From Pirellula sp. (lineage in GTDB: Bacteria; Planctomycetota; Planctomycetia; Pirellulales; Pirellulaceae): a stretch of DNA of 62,278 nucleotides. The notes under the pieces are model-generated. The model was not told where the DNA came from. It ran no database searches and saw only the letters and a program-made list of their open reading frames with translations. This document shows positions 9,061-17,066 of the stretch, piece after piece. Where the stretch lies: positions 1 to 62,278 of the forward strand of contig JAJTID010000035.1 in the NCBI GenBank assembly GCA_021300155.1. The letters are read 5' to 3'. The position numbers and the translations under genes are program-made. Within the stretch, counting starts at the first letter, position 1; every line of letters begins with the position of its first letter.

Positions 9061-9154
9061 TCGTGAAGCAAATACTTGACACGACAACCAACCCACCGCT
9101 AACCTGGGACAGCGTCAAGGTTCGTGTACTCTCTTTCACGACACGTAAGTAAAA

Positions 9155-9865
9155 ATGGACATTCCGAACTTTTCGTCGGTGCGAGAGTCCACTCTCGAAA
9201 CGCTCCTTTACAACCCGCAACGAATATTGGCCAGCTTTTTCAATGCCCTTCATTGCGATCTTGTATTGTATGTCCATGATATGGAACGTCGCCTAACCTA
9301 TCTGAGCGAATCTGCTCAAACAGTATGTGATTTGAGTTTTGAGAAATGGAAACTGAAGAACTTTGAGTTGATGCTCACGCCGCATCCATGGAACACCAAC
9401 TATCGCCATTTGTCAGATCGCGATCTCAAACCTGATGAAATCCAATTGTTGAGATGCGAAATCTATGGTGATTCCGGGAAAACGATTCAATTGGAGGTTC
9501 GTCGCACCGTTATTCTATCTGACACAGTACCTGTCGGTGTTATAGGCATTGCTCGATTGCTTCCCAGCATCAGTCAGATGTTTCAAAGTTCGTCTGTCAT
9601 GTTCAATCATACGATGGATGGCGCGACAATACTTGCACGCTGGGGTTTGCTGACGGAGAATGAAAAGGAAGTGGTGGAGAAGGTTGTTGCAGGTGACATG
9701 AACAAAACGATCGCGAAGAAGTTTGAAGTCGCAGTACGTACAATCGAAGCGCGTCGCTCCAAAGTTATGAAAAAACTGGGACTCAAAAATGTACCGGATT
9801 TGGTCCGTTTTCATCTTCTCGTCAGGCAATGGCATGAAGCGAATCGAACTGATATGGCGGGTTGA
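9155..9865 (+). CDS. PAS-like sensor with LuxR/FixJ-type DNA-binding domain
   Basis: The 236-residue protein has a PAS-like N-terminal domain (about 25-140; DLVLYVHDMERRLTYLSESAQTV, VGVIGIARLL) and a C-terminal LuxR helix-turn-helix (about 168-228; LTENEKEVVEKVVAGDMNKTIAKKF, then VRTIEARRSKVMKKLG). The HTH keeps the usual Glu, Gly and VxTVExxR-type recognition residues, here VAVRTIEARR. No receiver domain or membrane segment is present, so it is likely a one-component cytoplasmic regulator that senses a small ligand or redox signal through the PAS domain. It ends 18 bases before the giant gene at 9884, so the two may share a transcript and the regulator may control that gene. Confidence 0.8.
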   Translation: MDIPNFSSVRESTLETLLYNPQRILASFFNALHCDLVLYVHDMERRLTYLSESAQTVCDLSFEKWKLKNFELMLTPHPWNTNYRHLSDRDLKPDEIQLLRCEIYGDSGKTIQLEVRRTVILSDTVPVGVIGIARLLPSISQMFQSSSVMFNHTMDGATILARWGLLTENEKEVVEKVVAGDMNKTIAKKFEVAVRTIEARRSKVMKKLGLKNVPDLVRFHLLVRQWHEANRTDMAG

Positions 9866-9883
9866 TTGAAAGTTTTTGCACAC

Positions 9884-12800
9884 ATGTCGGCGGCCTCTTT
9901 AAAAGATAAAAAACCAGATTCTTTTCTTCCCGTCTATCGCTTACTGAACCACTTCGGTTCTCTAACTTCTCGGTTTTTCATCTGCCGTGGTATTGTGGCG
10001 TCTGCCACAACACTCCTTGCCGGCATCTATGTCCTGATCTTATTGGATTCGAGCGGATGGCTGGTGGATATCGTTCGCTGGTTCGCGAGTCTTGGAGTCT
10101 ACGCGTTATCCCTGTTGCTCGGTTGGCGTTTAGGAGGGAATCGGCTATTCCATCAACCTACGACAATTCAACTCGCGAATGAAATCGAGAAACGGCATCC
10201 GCATTTCGCAGAGCGTCTTTCGTCAAGCGTTGAATTGCACGCGGTACCAAGCAATCAACCTGCAGACGCATTAATCTTCGTCGATACCATTCACCATCAA
10301 GCGTATCGGGAATTGAAACGTGTCAATCTAAAGGGATTCGTGCCCTGGCAATCTCTGCGCCGCTGGTTCGTAGTGCCACTCTTTCTTTCGATCACTTACG
10401 CCTTGCTCGGTTGCATTCCTGGCTTGCAGTTTTCTACCAGAGTAGCCAGAGCAATGCTGCCCTTTGTGGAAATCGATGCGCCTGCAGGATGGCATTTGCG
10501 CATCCTAAGCCCCGACACCTCCAACTTTGCAGTCCCCTCGAATCACAATGTCTCGTTTCGGTTGCAAGCGACCTCCCTGTATGACAACGAACTACTACCG
10601 CAACAAGCGGTTCTAGAGTGGAAGGAGTTACCCAACGCGTCTACCCGAAAATCGACTTCGAAAGAGTTTCCGCTGAAGCTCGAGACTTCCGGCTCGAACA
10701 TCTACACGACGATAGCTCCTGTCGGAGATTCACCTATTGAATATCGCTTTCTGTTCGGAGGTTCAAAAACGAAATGGCAAAAAATCTCGCCAGCACCACG
10801 CCCGAGTGTTCGCCGATTTCAATGGAAGATTGACTTTCCTGCCTTCGCTCTTTTGCCGAGTGAATTTAGAACCAGCGAACCCGGTGATCTTCGAGTTCTA
10901 AAGGACAGCCGATTGGAGTTGAGAATCGAAGCCGATCAGCATCTCCACGCAGTCTCCCTAATGGTAGAGAATTCTGACACCGGCCAGCAGCAACGTATTG
11001 AGTTACAGAAAAGCAAAATCCCGATAGAAGGTAGCTCTTCCAAAGCGATCGAAGTCTGGTACTGCGAACTTGACGCAGCGTATTCCAGTCGCTTTCAAGT
11101 AAACCTAGAATCCAAGAATCAGTTTCTTGGAGAGTACATCCGAAATACGTTTAGCCCTTGGTACAAACTGGAAGTTTTAACTGACCCACCAGCGGTCGTC
11201 GATTGGAACCCAACGCCCAAGACAGCATCGGCACAAACGCCTCGAGCTAGCGAACCAAGGTTGATTCAACCCGATGACTTGATCATTTTAACCGGTGAGG
11301 TTCTAGACAATTTACCCGTCGTATCGCTTTCCTCTGAAGTATCGATCAATGATCAAGGTTGGACAGAAATCGACCTTCAACTTATGGGTTCCTCGGACAC
11401 AATCCAAAACACGGATGGAAGCTACCAATGGAAACCTTCGCTAAGTTGGGATGTTGCGTCATGCAAAGTTTCTCCAGATGACTTTGTATCTTTGCGACTG
11501 AAAGCAGTCGATCGCGCGGAGAATACATCCTATAGCCCTCCATTGCATTTCGCTGTCGGCGGAGCGGGATTCGGTAAGGATCGTCATGGCGTTCTCGAAA
11601 AGCAAGCGGCCCTGATACCTCTTCTTGAGAAACTCAAGATTGCATTGAACACGGACCAAGTTGAACTATTAAAAACGATTGACCAATTTCGAGCAAAGGT
11701 TTCTTCCCAAAAGGAACCGGCGGACGACGATTCTGCATTGCAAAGAATAAGAGAATGGGCGGAATCCGCTTCTTCTATCGCGAACGACCTTCAGATCGCG
11801 ATCCAAACACTGATGCCGCAAGTCGAATCGTATATGGATCAGAACGAGCTTGAGCTTGTCGCGCGCAGCGTTTCAAGAATTCAACGCGAGAGACTGAATT
11901 CAATACGATTCGATTGCAACCAGCAACTCAATGCGGAACGCAGGCGGTGGCAAGAGAAACTACCGGAATGGGTTGATTCCGTTGACAAAGGAACATTCGA
12001 TCGATTGACTAAACAATTAACAGCCGCTGGTCGAGATTCGGAACGGCTATTCGATATCTATCGCTCTCTCGTCAGCCTAGCGTTACAAACAGCGCTAACG
12101 AACGATATGACTTTCTTATGGGAGCATCAACAAAAACAATCGATGTCTCCAATTAATCGAGACATGCCAAGTCTGGTACGATCTCAGCGGGTTGCAGATC
12201 GTTATTGGCAACTGTCCAATGAATTAGCCACTCGAATGGCACCGCTCGTTCGCCCAGAGTTTGCCAAGCGAATTCCCGAATGGCAAGATTGGATGGGAAA
12301 TTCTCGACAGGAAATTCGCGATCTCTGCCTTCAAAATGACGATGCGAACGCAAGAAAATTTCTTATCGACCGGATTCGCCGTGATGCAAAAGAATTAGAA
12401 AGCCAACGGTGGATCTACAACTACGACGGTTCGCTTCTTTGGAGTACCAACGAGTATCGTCGCGAGCTTCTGTTGCAGTCTGGTTCCCTTGCTTCCCAAT
12501 TCGATTCACTTTTAAAGATCCATGCACGCCGAAAGGAATTATTGCGGAATCAGAATCTGTCTTCTCTCGAATTGGCTGTTCAGAATCGGACCTTGATTCG
12601 GAACGCCGAGGCTACTACCGATTCGATCGCCCAACTAATGGATCGTCGCGATGTACATACACTGCGAAAATACCAGGATCCAAAATTCGGAGCGGATATG
12701 GGACTGGCTTGGCGTGCATGGAACGCCATCTTTGTCCTATGGAAGACAGAAACGGCAGACGATTTCGATCGATTGGCTAATGACCTAAAGATTATCTACG

Positions 12801-15800
12801 GAGCCTATCGGACCCTCGAAGCCGCACATGAAGTAGCAGAAGCAAAATTGGCTCTAACGTTGCTGCAGCCCTCCGAGCGATATGACTTTCAATCATTGAA
12901 TGGACAGTTGCAACACTACCGCCAGTGGGAGAGTATTTCCTCTCGGCTGGAAACAGCTCAGCAATGGATGCGAGCAGCCAACTTTCCGACCGACATTTCG
13001 GATTGTTACAATGCGATTCGCCAAAGCAAGCCATTCGCTTCTGCGCAATCGAAACTCGCAGCGCGTCGCGACCCACAAAACAAAAATCTTCTATCGGCAG
13101 CTCAAGAACTAGACACACTCCTAGATGTGTGGAACGAACAGGACCGGATGGCCCTACCCGTGATCGAAGAAGCCAGGCGTTTACTTTCTCAATTCGCTCC
13201 TTCGATTGCTGACTTAGCCAAGAAAGCGGCCGATAGCACGCGACAGCTTCAACAACAAACCATGGAGTGGGAAAAGCCCGAAACAATAGCAAAAAGTAAC
13301 GAAGCGAATGAACAGATACGTGAACAACAAAACCGAGTGCTCGAGCAAGTGAAGATACTGGAAGATGCGCTCATCGAACAAGCCGCTCAGCAAAATCTAC
13401 TGCAACAGTCGCAACGTGAACTAGCGAGAGATAGTGATCGTGCGCTCAGTCTTTTAGCAGACGTTACCAAGAAGATGAATGATTCGTTAGCCGACGCATT
13501 CGAAGCAAGCCGAGAGTCTGCATCGGACATGTCCCAACCAAAGGATGTAATCGGTGATTCGAATCGCGAGAACGCCATAAATCAAGCGAAATCCGATCAG
13601 CAGAAAGCGATCGAAGCTTTTGAAAGTATTGCAAGGCACTTTGACAGCCAGACACCTACTTCTTCACAAAATCAGACTAACCAGCCCGAGACTTCGTCTG
13701 CGTCCCTGGCGGATCAACTCTCTACTCAGGACCCTTCCAATGAACGGAAGACCGAAGAATACCAACGAGCAGAGGCACTCGAAAGACAGCTACGAGAATC
13801 TCCTGAAGAGACATTGAAGCAATTGGAGGCTGAGCTTCGCAATAGCCCGTTGATGCAAGACGAACTGTCTGCCATTGCAAAAATGCAGGCTTCGAATGCC
13901 GCTGCCGAACTAAAACGTGCAGCCGATACCGAACAAGAATTGAGGTTACGTATTGAGAACGACGATGCGGAACTGTTCGAAGCGAAGAAGAGCAAGTCGG
14001 ATAGATTGAATTCTCTAGCAGTACTTGCGGAGCGGACCGCTGCCAAGATGCTGGAAAGAGCTGCGCAAATGAGCCAACGAGCTAACCTTGACGAGAATCG
14101 AACGACAATCCAATCATCGCATCAACTACTAATGAACGCGATCGACGACGCACGACAAATAAACGAACAAACCCCTGCGACCGAACAAGATCTGGCAATT
14201 GCCAAGCTGGCGTCCCGTTTTGCAGAAATAGCAGTCGCTGCACAATCCGCCGCGGAAATGTCTAAACGCAGCATCAATAGACCGAGCGAGAAAAGCGAAC
14301 AGAATCGTATCAATAAAGTAAACGAAGCTAAGAATGCACAAAACTCTATTCGAGATGAAATTGCCCACAGCGTGAAGCAGATCACCAACCAATGGCGTGA
14401 TGCAAGCAAACGCGCACAGCAAAGAGTGACGCAACTTCGAAAGGAAGCGGATACGATCGAAAATCAACGCAGCAAGTGGCTGCAAAGCCAAAAGGGAAAC
14501 CTTGATCAGGAAAGCGTTCAAGAAGAGCTTCGGCAATGGACATCACGGCTCGACCAGTCGATCGCTAGATGGAAGGATGCTAGTCTTTCAGAAAGGACCT
14601 TTGAAGAATTGTCTAACGTCGTTGAGACGCAATGGAAGAGTTCGATTCAAGATCGAGCTTCGTTGGATCAACCAAATCCCTATGAAGCGTTGGCAACCGA
14701 ACAACTTTCAAACGCGAACAAGTGGCTGGACGAATTGGTCCGACAAGCCCGCGAACTCGAAGCACTGCCGCTCGGTGCGAAACCTCCAGCTCCAGCGGCT
14801 TCTAGCCTCGTACCATCGGCCGCAGCCCAAACGGAACTTCGACTCGAGTTGGCCCGAATCGCCGGTGATGTCGAGAGAAGTGCTCGGCATGAAAAACGTC
14901 TCGGTAACGATCAGGGCAGCTCACAATTACAGGAACAATCGAATGCAATTCGTGAAACCGAAAACGGGATCGTGAAGACGGCAGAGAAGAGCTTGTTGGA
15001 CAAATCACAAGAGGCGAAGAATGCCGAACGGACTCAGTCGAAACCAGATGCCAAGGGCAATGTCGCACAACGTTTGACTCGTCCATCAGCGGCCGCTGCA
15101 AGAGAGCAGCTAGGACAGGCCGAAGATGCACTCCATACCCGAGCCAAGGAGTTAGCGTCATTAGCTCCGAAGAGTCTAGGTACAGGACCTAGTGACGCTG
15201 CGAAACAGCCCTCATATCCAGAAGGAGGAGAACAGCCATCGGACGGATCAACACAACCACCGACTGGTTCCGCAAGTCCCACGGCAAATACACCGTCCCG
15301 CCCGAACTCATCCACTCCGATGTCTTCTGCGGAGCAAGTCCCCGCACACCAATCTCAGTCTGCTGGTGGTGCAGTGCAGCAAAAGGCTTCCGATCTAGCA
15401 AGAATGCTCGATCAATTGGATCGTGATATTTATGCGCAGCAATCACCGACCGAGACTGGAGACTCCAAGCAAAACGGAGAGACAGACGTATCTCGCAGCG
15501 AACCGAATTCGGAAAGCAACAAGATTCGAAATGGAAAAGGGAACATGTCTCGCGCCAGGCAATCGGCAATCGAATCGATCGCTCAACAACTCGCATCGGA
15601 AATGAATCAATCGAGAATGGAACAGAAGAATCGTAATCCAGGCAGTCAAACCTATCTTCGAAATCAAAAGGGCGCGCAGTCTGGCGGAGAAGGAGCGAAA
15701 GGGCCTAACCCAATGGAAAGAACGGAAGACTATTTCCTTCCCAACAGCCAATCCTCGAATGATCGAGACTGGGGCAAACTTCGAACGCAACGCACAATCG

Positions 15801-15898
15801 ACGTCAAGGAAGGGACAAGGGAATTGTTCGATCCAGAGTTTGATCAAGCCATTCGAGCTTATTATCAAGCCATCGGCGATGCCGCTTCCGGCAAATAG
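9884..15898 (+). CDS. giant membrane-anchored coiled-coil protein (DUF4175-like N-terminus)
   Basis: At about 2,004 residues this is by far the largest gene. I prefer ATG 9884 over a TTG at 9866. Three hydrophobic segments occur early (GIVASATTLLAGIYVLILL; FASLGVYALSLLLGW; FVVPLFLSITYALLG). Between the second and third lies IQLANEIEKRHPHFAERLSSSVEL, a motif of DUF4175-type proteins. Next comes a beta-rich, Ig-like stretch (about 200-560). From about 570 to 1,650 the chain is charged, Gln/Glu/Lys/Arg-rich and helical, with long coiled coils. A Ser/Pro/Gln-rich linker (about 1,740-1,900) precedes a C-terminal motif DWGKLRTQRTIDVKEGTREL and an EFDQAIRAYYQAI ending, typical of large planctomycete proteins often found near MoxR/BatA genes. 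Such neighbours are absent here. It probably sits in the inner membrane with a huge extracytoplasmic part. Function unknown. Confidence 0.85.
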   Translation: MSAASLKDKKPDSFLPVYRLLNHFGSLTSRFFICRGIVASATTLLAGIYVLILLDSSGWLVDIVRWFASLGVYALSLLLGWRLGGNRLFHQPTTIQLANEIEKRHPHFAERLSSSVELHAVPSNQPADALIFVDTIHHQAYRELKRVNLKGFVPWQSLRRWFVVPLFLSITYALLGCIPGLQFSTRVARAMLPFVEIDAPAGWHLRILSPDTSNFAVPSNHNVSFRLQATSLYDNELLPQQAVLEWKELPNASTRKSTSKEFPLKLETSGSNIYTTIAPVGDSPIEYRFLFGGSKTKWQKISPAPRPSVRRFQWKIDFPAFALLPSEFRTSEPGDLRVLKDSRLELRIEADQHLHAVSLMVENSDTGQQQRIELQKSKIPIEGSSSKAIEVWYCELDAAYSSRFQVNLESKNQFLGEYIRNTFSPWYKLEVLTDPPAVVDWNPTPKTASAQTPRASEPRLIQPDDLIILTGEVLDNLPVVSLSSEVSINDQGWTEIDLQLMGSSDTIQNTDGSYQWKPSLSWDVASCKVSPDDFVSLRLKAVDRAENTSYSPPLHFAVGGAGFGKDRHGVLEKQAALIPLLEKLKIALNTDQVELLKTIDQFRAKVSSQKEPADDDSALQRIREWAESASSIANDLQIAIQTLMPQVESYMDQNELELVARSVSRIQRERLNSIRFDCNQQLNAERRRWQEKLPEWVDSVDKGTFDRLTKQLTAAGRDSERLFDIYRSLVSLALQTALTNDMTFLWEHQQKQSMSPINRDMPSLVRSQRVADRYWQLSNELATRMAPLVRPEFAKRIPEWQDWMGNSRQEIRDLCLQNDDANARKFLIDRIRRDAKELESQRWIYNYDGSLLWSTNEYRRELLLQSGSLASQFDSLLKIHARRKELLRNQNLSSLELAVQNRTLIRNAEATTDSIAQLMDRRDVHTLRKYQDPKFGADMGLAWRAWNAIFVLWKTETADDFDRLANDLKIIYGAYRTLEAAHEVAEAKLALTLLQPSERYDFQSLNGQLQHYRQWESISSRLETAQQWMRAANFPTDISDCYNAIRQSKPFASAQSKLAARRDPQNKNLLSAAQELDTLLDVWNEQDRMALPVIEEARRLLSQFAPSIADLAKKAADSTRQLQQQTMEWEKPETIAKSNEANEQIREQQNRVLEQVKILEDALIEQAAQQNLLQQSQRELARDSDRALSLLADVTKKMNDSLADAFEASRESASDMSQPKDVIGDSNRENAINQAKSDQQKAIEAFESIARHFDSQTPTSSQNQTNQPETSSASLADQLSTQDPSNERKTEEYQRAEALERQLRESPEETLKQLEAELRNSPLMQDELSAIAKMQASNAAAELKRAADTEQELRLRIENDDAELFEAKKSKSDRLNSLAVLAERTAAKMLERAAQMSQRANLDENRTTIQSSHQLLMNAIDDARQINEQTPATEQDLAIAKLASRFAEIAVAAQSAAEMSKRSINRPSEKSEQNRINKVNEAKNAQNSIRDEIAHSVKQITNQWRDASKRAQQRVTQLRKEADTIENQRSKWLQSQKGNLDQESVQEELRQWTSRLDQSIARWKDASLSERTFEELSNVVETQWKSSIQDRASLDQPNPYEALATEQLSNANKWLDELVRQARELEALPLGAKPPAPAASSLVPSAAAQTELRLELARIAGDVERSARHEKRLGNDQGSSQLQEQSNAIRETENGIVKTAEKSLLDKSQEAKNAERTQSKPDAKGNVAQRLTRPSAAAAREQLGQAEDALHTRAKELASLAPKSLGTGPSDAAKQPSYPEGGEQPSDGSTQPPTGSASPTANTPSRPNSSTPMSSAEQVPAHQSQSAGGAVQQKASDLARMLDQLDRDIYAQQSPTETGDSKQNGETDVSRSEPNSESNKIRNGKGNMSRARQSAIESIAQQLASEMNQSRMEQKNRNPGSQTYLRNQKGAQSGGEGAKGPNPMERTEDYFLPNSQSSNDRDWGKLRTQRTIDVKEGTRELFDPEFDQAIRAYYQAIGDAASGK

Positions 15899-16087
15899 AT
15901 CGGCGGTGGATTCATTCTTTCCGATTGACACGCGTGTTTCAAGATCATGCTGCTGCAGTAACGAGAAGCCATACCCCCATAGATGCGGGGTCTTGGTCAG
16001 AACTCGCGAGCCGATCGATCCGATTGCGACGCAATTTGAAGAACATCAAGACGCCTCCGTCTCTCATGTCGAGATGAAGAGGGGCGA

Positions 16088-17026
16088 TTAGCGTTTCGCC
16101 GAAGCGAGGAATAATCCCGTCCCTTTGGCCTCAGGGTCTGGGGGGATCTGCTGGATGCGTAGATCCGTCCAACCACATGCATCCAGCCACTCGGTGATTT
16201 GCTTTTCAGAAAAGCCCTGCCAACTATGTCCCAGTTGTTCACGATACTCCGCGCGATCGTGTGGCACCATATCTAGCAACACTAACTTACCACCAGGTTT
16301 GGTCACCCGATACACTTCTGCAAATACTTCTTGCGGCGATGGCACATAAGGCAATACCAATGCCATCACACTCATCGATAGCTGCTGGTCATCGATTGGC
16401 AGCCCTGTCAGTTCCCCTTTCCGAACGTCGACGTTGCTCAAATCCTTAAGCCGTCGTCGCGCCGCTGTCAGCATGGCTGCAGAGGAATCGACAGCGATCA
16501 CACTTTCGACCCACGGCGCTACCAACTGAGAAATTCCACCCGTGCCACAGCCCAAGTCACCGAATAGGCAATGCGAATCTAACGTAGCCCCCAAAGCAAA
16601 AGCATCCATTCGCGAGCCGAACAACTCGGCCCGAATCCTATCCCACTTTTCAGCCGCCGAAGAAAAGAAGGCCTGTGATCTGGAACGTCTTGCATCCAGC
16701 ACTTGTTCCAATCTCGCGTCGTCTTGCTCCGCGGTAGAGTCGAGGACGCTATGCGATTTCACAACGCTCCAGAGCTTCTTCTTGAGCGGATCAAGAGATT
16801 GCGTTTGCATGCAGTAAAGATTGCTCGTTCCGTCACGACGCGAAGAAATCCAGTCTTCATCGCCTAGAACTTTTAAATGTCTGCTGACAGTGCTCTGCGG
16901 TAACTGCAGCGTGGCACACAACTCAGCGACTGTCAGTTCCGAACGATCTAATAAACGAAGCAATCTCGCCCGAATCGGATCCGACAGGCTTTGCATCCAG
17001 TCGAGAATCGGAGGTGTTTGACTCAT
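16088..17026 (-). CDS. ArsR-type regulator fused to SAM-dependent methyltransferase
   Basis: The 312-residue protein joins an ArsR winged-helix domain (about 1-90; LTVAELCATLQLPQSTVSRHLKVLGDE) to a class I methyltransferase (about 115-312; FGDLGCGTGGISQL with GCGTG at 159-163, then VIAVDSSAAMLTAAR and VLPYVPSPQEVFAEVYRV-KPGG). The classic arsenic or metal Cys pair (ELCVCDL) is absent, so a metal-sensing role is unlikely; SAM or S-adenosylhomocysteine sensing is a reasonable alternative, as in some ArsR-methyltransferase fusions near methionine-cycle genes, but this is inference. A strong site GGAGGG lies just before the ATG. The gene follows purSL on the same strand after 40 bases, suggesting co-transcription, and a 10-bp palindrome sits in that gap. 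Confidence 0.85.
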   Translation of the reverse strand: MSQTPPILDWMQSLSDPIRARLLRLLDRSELTVAELCATLQLPQSTVSRHLKVLGDEDWISSRRDGTSNLYCMQTQSLDPLKKKLWSVVKSHSVLDSTAEQDDARLEQVLDARRSRSQAFFSSAAEKWDRIRAELFGSRMDAFALGATLDSHCLFGDLGCGTGGISQLVAPWVESVIAVDSSAAMLTAARRRLKDLSNVDVRKGELTGLPIDDQQLSMSVMALVLPYVPSPQEVFAEVYRVTKPGGKLVLLDMVPHDRAEYREQLGHSWQGFSEKQITEWLDACGWTDLRIQQIPPDPEAKGTGLFLASAKR

Positions 17027-17054
17027 TCAACCCTCCGTCTGTTCTTGATATCAC

Positions 17055-17064
17055 TCACGCGTGA
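17055..17064. promoter_or_regulatory. candidate operator: palindrome TCACGCGTGA
   Basis: A perfect 10-bp palindrome lies in the 40-base gap between the purSL stop and the ArsR-methyltransferase start, 29-38 bases upstream of that start codon. ArsR-family dimers bind such palindromes, so autoregulation is plausible. A 10-bp palindrome can also arise by chance. Confidence 0.3.
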
Positions 17065-17066
17065 AA

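Noticed and set aside
12792-13292. 166-codon minus-strand frame inside the giant gene
   Set aside because: Antisense shadow of a coiled-coil coding region; composition rich in Arg, Ser and Leu as expected from the opposite strand.
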